Part shown: positions 1 through 8,757 of the stretch, piece after piece
How positions within the stretch are numbered: position 1 is the first letter of the stretch
Layout: every line of letters starts with the position of its first letter
Source: Shewanella sp. OPT22
GTDB taxonomy: Bacteria > Pseudomonadota > Gammaproteobacteria > Enterobacterales > Shewanellaceae
DNA: 64,000 nt
Direction of reading: 5' to 3'
Assembly (NCBI RefSeq): GCF_004168585.1
Contig: NZ_PGVH01000018.1
Span: forward strand, 15,126 to 79,125
Position numbers and translations under genes: made by a program
Notes under the pieces: model-generated
Told to the model about the DNA's origin: nothing
Databases searched by the model: none
The model's input: the letters and a program-made list of their open reading frames with translations, nothing else

Positions 1-722
1 TCAATAAAGAGCTGCCTAAATACTTTAATGTCATGCCCGTTGCGGACTATATTGTTAAACCAGTTGAAGCTTTTCGTGAAAAGTCAGCAGCAGGTGCTTC
101 ATATCAATCACCAGCCGTTGATGGGTCACGCCCAGGTATTTTCTATATTAATACCTATAACCTAAAGGCGCAGCCTAAGTGGGGCATGACGACGCTGTCT
201 TTGCATGAGGCTGCACCGGGTCACCATTTCCAAATTGCGATTAAACAGGAGTTAAAAGGCGTACCACAGTTCCAGCGTTTTAGTGGCTACACTGCATTTG
301 AAGAAGGTTGGGCGCTATATGCTGAATACTTAGGTATCGAAATGGGACTCTTTACAGACCCTTATCAGTACTTTGGTAAGCTGTCTGATGAAATGCTACG
401 TGCTATGCGTTTAGTTGTGGATACAGGTCTTCATGCTAAAGGCTGGAGTCGTGAACAAGCCATTCAGTACATGAAAGATAACTCACCAATGGCAGAATCC
501 GACATAACTGCTGAAGTTGAACGTTATATGGCGATTCCTGGGCAAGCGCTATCGTACAAAATTGGCCAGTTAAAGATCATCGAATTGCGTGAAAAAGCGG
601 AAAAAGCGTTAGGTGATAAGTTTGACCTTAAAGCTTTCCATGATCAAATTTTGACTACAGGTTCATTACCTATGGCGGTGATGGAACAAAAGATTGACCA
701 TTGGATTGCTTCTCAGCAATAA
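1..722 (+). CDS. DUF885 family metallopeptidase-like protein, C-terminal part
   Basis: The frame is open from the left edge (first full codon at base 3), so the start lies outside the window; only about the last 240 residues are visible. The signature HEAAPGHHFQ (bases about 204-233) is the HExxPGHH zinc-site motif of DUF885 proteins, which are typically periplasmic or lipoprotein carboxypeptidase-like enzymes of about 580-620 aa. A second family segment, FEEGWALYAEYLG, follows and supplies the likely third, glutamate ligand. The gene ends at TAA and a strong terminator follows. Family assignment is firm; the substrate cannot be told. Confidence 0.88.
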   Translation, partial: NKELPKYFNVMPVADYIVKPVEAFREKSAAGASYQSPAVDGSRPGIFYINTYNLKAQPKWGMTTLSLHEAAPGHHFQIAIKQELKGVPQFQRFSGYTAFEEGWALYAEYLGIEMGLFTDPYQYFGKLSDEMLRAMRLVVDTGLHAKGWSREQAIQYMKDNSPMAESDITAEVERYMAIPGQALSYKIGQLKIIELREKAEKALGDKFDLKAFHDQILTTGSLPMAVMEQKIDHWIASQQ

Positions 723-741
723 TCAATAAGTTAACAAAGAT

Positions 742-766
742 AAGGCGACCGTTGGTCGCCTTTTTT
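742..766 (+). terminator. Rho-independent terminator after the DUF885 gene
   Basis: AAGGCGACC and GGTCGCCTT form a perfect 9-bp stem around a GTT loop, followed by a T run. It lies 20 bases after the stop codon and before the GNAT gene. Confidence 0.9.
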
Positions 767-780
767 ATCCAAGGAAGAAA

Positions 781-1311
781 ATGATCAACCTAGAAACCGA
801 AAAACTGACTTTGCGCTCACTTTCAAGCTCTGACTGGCCGGTATTTCTTGAAATGAATTCAAGTGTGGATGTATGTCGATTTATTAGACCCCCTCAAGCA
901 GAAGATGAAATCCGACAAACGTTCGAACAGAGAAAGAAACCGTGGAACTTCGAGCTTAATGAGTGGTTAGCGTTAGTGTTAGAAGATCGAGACGGTAATT
1001 TCGTCGGTTATTCAGGTTTTCGGTGCATTGATGAAGAATACAAGGATGCGGAAGTTGGATATATGATGCACCCGAGTGCTCAGGGTAAAGGCTTTGCAAC
1101 AGAAGCACTGCAAACAATTACTAGATGGGGCATACAGAAGTACGGCATTCGAAAGTTCATTGCTTATTGCGATGTTGAAAATATTGGTTCACAACGGGTA
1201 CTGCAAAAGGCGGATTTCAGCCAAGAAGGAGTGTTGAGAGAACACGTGCAAAATGGTGAACGTTGGGTTGATGATTGCGTTTTTGGTTTATTGAGTCGTG
1301 AAATCAAGTGA
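781..1311 (+). CDS. GNAT family N-acetyltransferase (RimJ/RimL type)
   Basis: A 176-aa protein with the start MINLETEKLTLRSLSSSDW typical of RimJ/RimL-like GNAT enzymes, which transfer acetyl from acetyl-CoA to amino groups. The acetyl-CoA loop region reads GYMMHPSAQGKGFATEAL, where the Q-G-K-G-F-A segment matches the Q/RxxGxG/A pyrophosphate-binding motif. The later NIGSQRVLQKADF segment is the usual N-x-x-S-x-x-v-l-x-K-x-G/D-F of the family. A Shine-Dalgarno AAGGA sits just before the ATG. It stands alone between two terminators or promoters. The substrate cannot be predicted from sequence. Confidence 0.87.
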   Translation: MINLETEKLTLRSLSSSDWPVFLEMNSSVDVCRFIRPPQAEDEIRQTFEQRKKPWNFELNEWLALVLEDRDGNFVGYSGFRCIDEEYKDAEVGYMMHPSAQGKGFATEALQTITRWGIQKYGIRKFIAYCDVENIGSQRVLQKADFSQEGVLREHVQNGERWVDDCVFGLLSREIK

Positions 1312-1353
1312 ATGAAGGTATAATCCTGTTTTCAGTTTTTTATAGCGTAAACT

Positions 1354-1974
1354 ATGTCAGATATTGAACAAATTGAGTTGCGAGAAGGCGACGAATTCAT
1401 TGAGCTTTATAAGGTTCTAAAAATTCAAGGCATGATCAGTGCTGGTGCGGAAGCTAAGCAAGTGATTGCTGAAGGTTTGGTGACGGTGAATGGTGAAGTA
1501 GAGACTCGCAAACGTAAAAAGCTTGTATCTGGTGATCTGGTTACGTTTAACGGTGAATCAGCTGTTGTTGTGGGACACGGAGAAGAATTGATGTCATTAC
1601 CAGACGATGATAACGGTAAGATGTTATTAGCTATGGCCGAATCAGGTATGGATTTGAGTCAACCAATGGATGTAGATTTCTTCTTAGTCTTTGATGAACA
1701 GAGAGACGCTGAAACTGCGCTTGAAGATTTGGTCAATTCAGACTCAGCTGGTGAAGTTGAACTGATGTTCAATGAAGAAACAACAAAACATGAGATCATT
1801 GTGACCTTAAATATGGTCCCTGAGTATGAAACCATTGTTGCACAAGAAGCTGAATTGAACAGCTTTGCGGAAGACTATGACGGCATTACTGATGGTTGGG
1901 GTGTAATGCAAAACCAAGAAGGCGATGATGATTTTGCAGACGACCATGAATGCGGTGAAGGTTGTTCTCATTAA
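1354..1974 (+). CDS. Fusion of an S4-like RNA-binding domain (YbcJ-type) with an RraB-type RNase E regulator domain
   Basis: A 206-aa protein. Residues about 10-73 match the small S4-like YbcJ family (GAEAKQVIAEGLVTVNGEVE, then ETRKRKKL). Residues about 80-206 match RraB (RNase E activity inhibitor B): an N-terminal helix with NGKMLLAMAESGMD, the DVDFFLVFDE strand, the DGWGVMQNQE segment (compare YDGWGTYFE in E. coli RraB), and an acidic tail rich in D/E/H/C. In E. coli the two domains are separate genes. The first ATG has no clear ribosome-binding site, whereas Met80 (base 1591) has GGAG 8 bases upstream, so a separate RraB-sized product of 127 aa may also be made. The fusion is read directly from an uninterrupted frame; its role in RNA decay is inferred from the families. 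Confidence 0.8.
   Translation: MSDIEQIELREGDEFIELYKVLKIQGMISAGAEAKQVIAEGLVTVNGEVETRKRKKLVSGDLVTFNGESAVVVGHGEELMSLPDDDNGKMLLAMAESGMDLSQPMDVDFFLVFDEQRDAETALEDLVNSDSAGEVELMFNEETTKHEIIVTLNMVPEYETIVAQEAELNSFAEDYDGITDGWGVMQNQEGDDDFADDHECGEGCSH
1579..1593 (+). promoter_or_regulatory. Internal ribosome-binding site and in-frame ATG at the domain junction
   Basis: GGAG (1579-1582) lies 8 bases before an in-frame ATG (1591), exactly where the S4-like domain ends and the RraB-like domain begins. This is a better initiation signal than the one at 1354. It may be a relic of two separate genes or an active second start. Confidence 0.5.
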
Positions 1975-2007
1975 TCTCTGATTTCTGTATCATCTAACTA
2001 CTTTTCT

Positions 2008-2034
2008 AAGCCACCGTTTTGGTGGCTTTTTATT
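2008..2034 (+). terminator. Rho-independent terminator after the S4-RraB gene
   Basis: AAGCCACC and GGTGGCTT form an 8-bp stem with loop GTTTT, followed by TTT. A longer frame for the next gene would begin at a TTG inside this hairpin, which is one reason to prefer the later ATG at 2049. Confidence 0.85.
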
Positions 2035-2048
2035 ACCTAGAAAAAATT

Positions 2049-2813
2049 ATGGAATTTGAACTTACTCTACAAATTGCGTTACTGCTTTTTGCTACCGCAG
2101 CAGTAGCTGGTTTTATTGACTCGATTGCCGGCGGTGGTGGCCTACTGACTATTCCAGCATTAATGTGGGCCGGTGTTCCTCCTGTCGCCGCACTTGGTAC
2201 CAACAAGTTACAAGCGTGTGCAGGCAGTTTTTCCGCAACACTGTACTTTGTTCGCCATGGGGTGATTAAACTTAAGCAAATGTGGCTATCGGTAGTATGT
2301 TCTTTTGTTGGAGCTGCCATTGGTGCCTATTGTGTTCAGCTCATTGATACTGAATTATTGACGTTAATCCTTCCTTTTTTGATCTTGGGAATTGGTTGTT
2401 ACTTTTTATTTTCTAAAAAGCTAAATGATAGCGAGAGCCAACAGCTATTTACTCCGACTCTATTCGCTTTTACCGCTGCACTTTCAGTTGGTTTTTATGA
2501 TGGTTTTTTTGGACCGGGTACAGGCAGCTTCTTTGCGCTAGCTTTTGTTACTTTATATGGTTATGGACTCGCCAAAGCGACAGCTCATGCTAAGTTACTT
2601 AATTTTTCTACCAATATTGCAGCACTAGGCGTGTTTATTTTTAGTGGGCATGTGTATTGGCTTGTTGGTTTTGTGATGATGATTGGCGGCATTATAGGTG
2701 CGAATATTGGTTCACGTTTGGTGATCAGTAAAGGCAGTCAAATTATTCGACCGCTCGTTGTTGTAATGTCCTTAGCGATGAGCATCAAACTATTAATGGA
2801 TCAGATGTCTTAA
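2049..2813 (+). CDS. TSUP family membrane permease (TauE/SafE-type)
   Basis: A 254-aa, highly hydrophobic protein with about eight membrane helices. The N-terminal half has the family hallmark AVAGFIDSIAGGGGLLTIPAL followed by ALGTNKLQ, and the second half repeats the pattern with FYDGFFGPGTGSF and KATAHAKLLNFSTN. TSUP permeases move sulfite, sulfonates or other organic or sulfur anions across the inner membrane; the substrate here is unknown. The ATG at 2049 was chosen over an upstream TTG (2019) because the latter lies in the terminator of the preceding gene. Confidence 0.87.
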   Translation: MEFELTLQIALLLFATAAVAGFIDSIAGGGGLLTIPALMWAGVPPVAALGTNKLQACAGSFSATLYFVRHGVIKLKQMWLSVVCSFVGAAIGAYCVQLIDTELLTLILPFLILGIGCYFLFSKKLNDSESQQLFTPTLFAFTAALSVGFYDGFFGPGTGSFFALAFVTLYGYGLAKATAHAKLLNFSTNIAALGVFIFSGHVYWLVGFVMMIGGIIGANIGSRLVISKGSQIIRPLVVVMSLAMSIKLLMDQMS

Positions 2814-3019
2814 AGGCAGTTGGTCGATTCAAGATTAAGGCATCATTCACGTTTTTATGACAGTGTAAGATTTTTGAATACACATATGAATCTATATACA
2901 TAGTGCCCATATGCTTGCTAGTATCTCTAATCAGAGCGGTTGATCTTTCGAGATTATTTAAGCCTTGTTACCAGCAGTTTTTCTTCACATATGAACATTC
3001 CCAACTGATATTTAGGATT

Positions 3020-4168
3020 ATGAAATTCATACATACCTCTGATTGGCATATCGGACGCCAGCTTCACAACCAATCTTTACTTGATGATCAAGCTTTTGTG
3101 TTAGAACAAATCGTAGAGCTCGCTCAACTCCATCACGTTGATGCAGTTGTCGTTGCTGGAGACATCTATGATCGCTCCGTTCCGCCAGCAGCAGCAATCA
3201 CTCTACTGGATGAGGTACTGCAAAAGTTAGTGCATGAGTTGAAGGTTCAAGTGATCATGATTGCAGGTAACCATGATGGTTATGAACGACTGGCTTTTGC
3301 CTCTAAACAGATGTCAGAAAGTGGTTTACATATTATTGGACCACTAACTAAAAGTATTCAAAAAGTAGAGTTGATAGGTAAAAATGGTCATGCCGTTTTT
3401 TATCCCATTCCTTACGCCGAACCTTCAAGGGTTAGCCATGTATTTGATGTTGAGGTGACGAGTCACGAAGCGGCGATGAAGACAATTTTACAGCAGGTGA
3501 CAGAGGATGATAGTGAGGGATTGCCTAAAGTCATCATCAGTCATTGTTTTTTAGATGGTGGAAGTGAATCCGAATCTGAACGGCCATTAAGTATTGGCGG
3601 GGCAGATAAAATCAATCCTGAGATATTTAAGCCTTTTGACTATGTGGCGCTAGGGCATTTACATGGTCCGCAATACAAGGGCGCTGAACACATTCGTTAT
3701 TCTGGCTCGCTGTTAAAGTACTCGTTCAGTGAAGTAAAACAAAACAAATCCATCACGCTGGTTGAATTTAAATTTGATTCAAAATCACCTGAAGTAAGCT
3801 TATTACCACTTACCGCTAGACGGAATGTCAGGGTGTTAGAAGGTTATCTTGCCGAAATATTAGACGCTGGAGCGTCTGATGCTGACAATGATGACTATTT
3901 ATTGGTTCGTTTGCTGGACAAACAAGCCATTTTAGATGTGATGGGTAAACTCAGAAGTGTATACCCCAATGTATTACATATTGAACGAACTGGGTTAATG
4001 TCTGATGTGAGTCAAACCGAGATTAAACGTGAACATATCAAACAAAATGAAATGGATATGTTTACCAGTTTCTTTGAACAAACGACGGGCGATGAGCTTA
4101 ATGAGTTACAACAACGTCGTTTATCGAAACTACTCGAAGACCTACACTTAACCAAGGATGAGAAATGA
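3020..4168 (+). CDS. sbcD: Exonuclease subunit SbcD
   Basis: A 382-aa Mre11-type nuclease, partner of SbcC, which cleaves hairpins and DNA ends during repair of palindromes and double-strand breaks. Phosphoesterase motifs are in order: HTSDWHIGR near the start, VVAGDIYDR, AGNHDGYERL, SHCFLDGG and ALGHLHGPQ. The frame is open about 39 codons further upstream, but the ATG at 3020 has AGGA at a good distance and gives the canonical MKFIHTSDWH start. The last four bases overlap the start of sbcC (ATGA), so the two are translationally coupled. Confidence 0.95.
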   Translation: MKFIHTSDWHIGRQLHNQSLLDDQAFVLEQIVELAQLHHVDAVVVAGDIYDRSVPPAAAITLLDEVLQKLVHELKVQVIMIAGNHDGYERLAFASKQMSESGLHIIGPLTKSIQKVELIGKNGHAVFYPIPYAEPSRVSHVFDVEVTSHEAAMKTILQQVTEDDSEGLPKVIISHCFLDGGSESESERPLSIGGADKINPEIFKPFDYVALGHLHGPQYKGAEHIRYSGSLLKYSFSEVKQNKSITLVEFKFDSKSPEVSLLPLTARRNVRVLEGYLAEILDAGASDADNDDYLLVRLLDKQAILDVMGKLRSVYPNVLHIERTGLMSDVSQTEIKREHIKQNEMDMFTSFFEQTTGDELNELQQRRLSKLLEDLHLTKDEK

Positions 4169-7100
4169 GACCAATATGCTTAACTATGTCAGCCTTTGGT
4201 CCATTTACTGATACTCAAACAATCCAGTTTTCTGACTTTTCACAAAATGCATTGTTTTTAATTAACGGGCCTACGGGTGCCGGTAAAACGACAATATTAG
4301 ATGGTATTTGCTTTTCACTTTATGGTCGTACGACAGGCAATGAACGTGAAGGTAGCCAAATGCGTTGTGATATGGCTGATGAAGCGATATTAACTCAGGT
4401 GACGTTTGAGTTTTCATTGGGTGAATATCAATATCGAATCAGACGTGTTCCTGAGCAAGCGAGAAAAAAGAGCCGAGGTGATGGGTACACTCAACAGAAG
4501 CCAGAAGCTCAACTCTTTCGAATAAATTCTGACGGTAATGAGACTCTGCTGGTTGAAACAAAAGTCTCAGAAGCGACCACATATATCGAAGATATTCTCG
4601 GTTTAGATGTTGATCAATTTAGGCAGGTGATGGTACTACCTCAAGGTAAATTTCGTGACTTGTTAATGGCTGATTCAAAGTCGAGAGAAAAGATTTTTGG
4701 GCAGCTATTTCAAACTCAAATATATCGCCGAATCGAAGACAAACTAAAACAGCAATCGAGTGAAGTTCGTCAGCAAGTTCAAGCGCAACGCAATAAACGA
4801 GAAGGTATTCTTCAATCTGCCTCATTAAGTTCTGATGATGAACTGAGTGCGTCTTTGTCAGAGTTTAACCCTTTGCTTGAAAATGCAGGGCAAGTTAAAT
4901 CAGATGAGCATGCGCAATTACTTCAACTGACCCAAAGACTTCAACAAGATAAATTACTTAAACAGCAATTTACCGATCTTGAAAATCAAAAACAGATTCA
5001 ACAGTCGTTAGAGCAAAACAAAAGTGAGATTGAGGCAAAAGTATCGCAAATATATCAAGCCAAATTGGCTGCTGAAGTAATGCCACTTTATGTTTCCAAG
5101 CAACAACGAAGTATCGAATCTGAGCATTCTAAGATCGGGGTCGAACAAGCCCAAAAAGCACTCGAAGATTCAAAACAAATTCACGCTAAAGCAAGCACAG
5201 ATTTATCTAAACTCGAGCATTTAGAATTAGAGCAAAGATCATTTGAACAGCACTTAGTTGTTCTTAATGAGCTTGCGCCAATTTTAACCGAGAAAAACCA
5301 AGTATCGGTAAGCTTGGTTGGTGCTGAAAAAGAACTCGAGTCAATTGAGCAACAATTGACCGAAAGTGAACACAGGCTCCAAAACCTGCAATCCACAAAG
5401 CAACAGATTCAACAGCAACTTCCTGAATTGCGTATGCAAGCTGACAAGCGGCATGAATCACAAGCGCAGATCTTTCAATTACAACAATTGAATGAAAAGT
5501 TAATCAATCTTGCCCATAAGCAAACTGAAACAGCAAAATTGAATGAACAATTGTTGCAAGCTAAAGAGGGGGGGCAGAGCCTTAAAACGATTTATGAATC
5601 TAAAGTGGAGTACCATACGAAACTTCGACTCGACTGGCATCAATCTCAAGCTTCAGTTCTAGCGCAACAGTTACAGCTGAATCAGCCTTGCTCCGTTTGC
5701 GGAAGTATTGAGCACCCAAATCCTGCCGTTGCAACGATAATGCCACCAACAGAACAAGACCTTGAGCAAGCACAGCTGGCTGAAAGTGCAGCATTAACAG
5801 CATTAAATGAAGCTCGATCTTCGTATAAGTATTTAAAGCAGTCATTGTCGAATTTAGACGCTGAGGTTCAGAGTGTTAAGTTAGAGCTCGGTGAATATGT
5901 AAATCGAACCGTTGCAGAGAATCAACAACAAATTGAATCCACTCAATCGCAGTTAGAACAAGCCAGTAAAGCGATACAACAAGTTAATCAATTACAAAAC
6001 GATTATCAGAAAATTGAACAGCAAGAAACGCAATTGAATACAGAGAGACAATCTATTCGTAAGCGTTTCGATGAGCTCACTCCGAACACGGTAACTTTGC
6101 GGTCTCAACTTGCAGAAATTGAAAAACGATTGAGCAATGACGTTACAGACTTGAATTCATTGAATGCGAAACAGCAGGAGTTACGAAATAAGGTTGAGTT
6201 TTGTGCTAAACAGATAAGCCAAATAAGGGAAGTACATAATCGTTCGTCTCAAACTGTTGCGGCTAATGAAGCCTCCCTTATGTCAGCATCAAAGCAAGAA
6301 AAGAGGGCTACTGACAATCGAGATAGCACGATTGAATCATTCAATGAAAGTCTTATCCGTGTTGGGTTTACTGACGAAAATGCACTGCTAAGTGCAAATC
6401 TCGAAAAGCCAGTCCTGCAATCATTAGAGGCTGAAATTCAGCAGTATCAACAGCAATGTTCTATAAATCAATCCAAATTGGATGAATTAAAAGCGCTATT
6501 AGCGGAGAGGCATGTCCCTAATATTGAAGCGTTAGAACAACAGCAATTACTACAGCAACAGCTTTATCAAAAAGCTGAGCAAACGTGGCAAGAGTTACAG
6601 ACTCAAGTAACTCAGCTACAGCAGGTTAAGCAGCAGTTGATCGAGTTAGATAAAACAACGAAAACTTTAGAGGATGAATATGCTGTTATTGGGACGCTCT
6701 CTGATGTTGCTAATGGCCAAACGGGTAACCGAATCAGCCTAAACCGGTTCGTATTAAGTGTGTTGTTAGACGACGTACTATTAGATGCCAGTCGACGTTT
6801 ACATCTGATGAGTAAAGGTCGCTATCGCCTACTGAGAAAAGAAGATAAAGCCAAAGGAAATAAAGCTTCGGGCCTTGAGCTAGAAGTTGAAGATGCATAC
6901 ACCTCTAAAGTGCGTGATGTTGCAACACTGAGTGGCGGTGAAAGTTTTATGGCTGCATTATCACTTGCTCTAGCTCTTTCTGAGGTTGTTCAAGCTTATG
7001 CTGGTGGTATTAAGCTTGACACGTTATTCATCGATGAAGGCTTTGGTAGTTTGGATCCGGACTCACTAGAATTAGCAATTCGTACCTTAATTGACCTTCA

Positions 7101-7221
7101 ATCCGCTGGACGAATGATTGGTGTGATCTCTCACGTAACCGAAATGAAAGAACAAATTCAGCAACGTATTGATATTCAAAAAACATCAATAGGAAGTCTG
7201 GTAAAGTTGAGGTTAAGTTGA
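4165..7221 (+). CDS. sbcC: Exonuclease subunit SbcC
   Basis: A 1018-aa SMC-like ATPase that works with SbcD. The Walker A motif is INGPTGAGKTTILDGICF near residue 36. Two long Gln/Glu-rich coiled-coil arms follow, separated by a zinc hook CSVC near residue 509. The C-terminal ATPase lobe has the signature LSGGESFMAALSLALALSE and the Walker B segment TLFIDEGFGSLD. Length is normal for the family. It overlaps sbcD by four bases and is followed by 164 bases with no obvious terminator. Confidence 0.95.
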   Translation: MRPICLTMSAFGPFTDTQTIQFSDFSQNALFLINGPTGAGKTTILDGICFSLYGRTTGNEREGSQMRCDMADEAILTQVTFEFSLGEYQYRIRRVPEQARKKSRGDGYTQQKPEAQLFRINSDGNETLLVETKVSEATTYIEDILGLDVDQFRQVMVLPQGKFRDLLMADSKSREKIFGQLFQTQIYRRIEDKLKQQSSEVRQQVQAQRNKREGILQSASLSSDDELSASLSEFNPLLENAGQVKSDEHAQLLQLTQRLQQDKLLKQQFTDLENQKQIQQSLEQNKSEIEAKVSQIYQAKLAAEVMPLYVSKQQRSIESEHSKIGVEQAQKALEDSKQIHAKASTDLSKLEHLELEQRSFEQHLVVLNELAPILTEKNQVSVSLVGAEKELESIEQQLTESEHRLQNLQSTKQQIQQQLPELRMQADKRHESQAQIFQLQQLNEKLINLAHKQTETAKLNEQLLQAKEGGQSLKTIYESKVEYHTKLRLDWHQSQASVLAQQLQLNQPCSVCGSIEHPNPAVATIMPPTEQDLEQAQLAESAALTALNEARSSYKYLKQSLSNLDAEVQSVKLELGEYVNRTVAENQQQIESTQSQLEQASKAIQQVNQLQNDYQKIEQQETQLNTERQSIRKRFDELTPNTVTLRSQLAEIEKRLSNDVTDLNSLNAKQQELRNKVEFCAKQISQIREVHNRSSQTVAANEASLMSASKQEKRATDNRDSTIESFNESLIRVGFTDENALLSANLEKPVLQSLEAEIQQYQQQCSINQSKLDELKALLAERHVPNIEALEQQQLLQQQLYQKAEQTWQELQTQVTQLQQVKQQLIELDKTTKTLEDEYAVIGTLSDVANGQTGNRISLNRFVLSVLLDDVLLDASRRLHLMSKGRYRLLRKEDKAKGNKASGLELEVEDAYTSKVRDVATLSGGESFMAALSLALALSEVVQAYAGGIKLDTLFIDEGFGSLDPDSLELAIRTLIDLQSAGRMIGVISHVTEMKEQIQQRIDIQKTSIGSLVKLRLS

Positions 7222-7385
7222 GATAGTTCCCAAAATTTGTTCTAAATTTCACTTTTTAGACACTGGTCCGATTTTGTTTGCAATTTAATCAGAATTAATT
7301 ATGCGAGTTTGCTTTTATTTGATATAAACAGGCTCGCTTTTGTCTCTGATATAGAGGGAATGCATTAAAATATTGCGAGGAGGTA

Positions 7386-8684
7386 ATGTTGTATTCGGTT
7401 TCCATTGTTAAGAAAAGTGCATCATTTTTTGAATCAAGCTATCGCAAAAATCGTCATTTCTATAGGAATCTTTTTCTTCTTTCCGTAGTAATTGTGGCAG
7501 GGTTGGTTTTATGGCCAAGAGCAGAAAAAGAGATATCTGGACAAGTCGCCCTCGATTTACACACTGACTCTATTGTTCAAGAAGCAGGGTTATCAAATGA
7601 GCTAGAAAAACCAGCAACCGTAAAGCCTCAATTTGATTTCATGATTGCTAATGGTGACACATTGAGTGAGCTATTCATGAAAGCGGGTGTTTCAAGGGCA
7701 GAAATGCACAAGATACTTGCTGCTGATCTCAATGTATTAGCATTGGATACATTAGAGCCTGGAAATCGCATCGAATTCTGGATTGACGAGCAAGGACAAT
7801 TACAAAAACTAGAGCTTATATTTAATAAAGCGAAAAAAGTCGTGTACTCAAGGTATGTAGATGGTTCGTATCAAGTTAATGAACTTTATGAGCATGGTTT
7901 TTGGCAGCCAAGAGTTTTATCTGGTGAAGTGGTTGGGTCTTTTTATTTAAGTGCTAAAAAAGTGGGGTTAACACCTAAGCAAATCGCAAGGGTTTCAGAT
8001 TTATTGACGACCAAAATTAACTTTAAGCGTGATGTTCGAAAGGGTGATAAGTTCAAGGTTTTAGTTAATGAACAGTTTATTGATGGAGATGCGACAGGAA
8101 TAGGGAAAATTGAAGGTGTGTTCTTTGAAACAAACAGAGGCAGCTTTAGCCTATTTCAATACAAAGATGGAAACTTCTACGATGATCAAGGGCGAGGCAT
8201 GCAGACCGCATTCCAACGATTACCTTTACAACATAAAGCTCGTTTGAGCTCTAGGTTTAACCCGCATAGAAAGCACCCAGTGACAGGACGGATCTCGCCA
8301 CATAATGGCGTTGATTTTGCTGTTCCTATTGGAACAAAAGTTATAGCGCCTGGCGATGGTATAGTGAGGTTGGTGACTAACCATCCATTCGCCGGTAAAT
8401 ATATCGTTGTAGAGCATAATGATAAGTACTCAACTCGTTATTTACACCTATCTAAGGCATTGGTGAAAGTAGGGCAGAAAGTGAAGCGTGGTCAGGTCAT
8501 CGCATTAAGTGGTAATACAGGACGCACTACTGGGCCACATTTACATTATGAGTTTCAAATTAACGGTAAAGCCGTTAATCCATTAACGGCAAAGATCCCT
8601 TTAGTTGATAAGCTAAACAATAAAGATAAGCAAGAGTTGGCTGAGGTGATTAGAAAAAGAAAAATGCTCATGAACCTTGCTTAA
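7386..8684 (+). CDS. M23 family peptidoglycan endopeptidase (MepM/YebA-like)
   Basis: A 432-aa protein with one N-terminal membrane anchor (FLLSVVIVAGLVLW), an OapA/LysM-like region around residues 80-130 (ANGDTLSELFMKAGVS), and a C-terminal LytM domain with both zinc motifs, HNGVDF (HxxxD) and HLHYEF (HxH). By family it is a periplasmic enzyme that cuts peptide crosslinks in murein. The Shine-Dalgarno AGGAGG (7378-7383) is perfect but only two bases from the ATG at 7386; the TTG codon immediately after it (7389) would have five-base spacing, so the exact start is uncertain by one codon. Confidence 0.9.
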   Translation: MLYSVSIVKKSASFFESSYRKNRHFYRNLFLLSVVIVAGLVLWPRAEKEISGQVALDLHTDSIVQEAGLSNELEKPATVKPQFDFMIANGDTLSELFMKAGVSRAEMHKILAADLNVLALDTLEPGNRIEFWIDEQGQLQKLELIFNKAKKVVYSRYVDGSYQVNELYEHGFWQPRVLSGEVVGSFYLSAKKVGLTPKQIARVSDLLTTKINFKRDVRKGDKFKVLVNEQFIDGDATGIGKIEGVFFETNRGSFSLFQYKDGNFYDDQGRGMQTAFQRLPLQHKARLSSRFNPHRKHPVTGRISPHNGVDFAVPIGTKVIAPGDGIVRLVTNHPFAGKYIVVEHNDKYSTRYLHLSKALVKVGQKVKRGQVIALSGNTGRTTGPHLHYEFQINGKAVNPLTAKIPLVDKLNNKDKQELAEVIRKRKMLMNLA

Positions 8685-8691
8685 AAAAACC

Positions 8692-8757
8692 GCCCTTCAA
8701 AGCATAAAAAGCTCTTCTATACTGTTTAAGTAACGCAGTTTCAGAAGGGCTTTTTTA
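8692..8757 (+). terminator. Terminator-like inverted repeat whose 3' arm holds the next gene's ribosome-binding site
   Basis: GCCCTTC (8692-8698) pairs with GAAGGGC (8744-8750), followed by a run of six T and then directly the ATG of the flippase gene. The 3' arm contains AGAAGGG, which is also the Shine-Dalgarno for that ATG at 8-base spacing. Closing this stem would hide the ribosome site. The loop is 45 bases and AT-rich. Confidence 0.5.

Noticed and set aside
2019-2048. Longer TSUP permease starting at TTG 2019
   Set aside because: The start lies within the preceding terminator and has no ribosome site.
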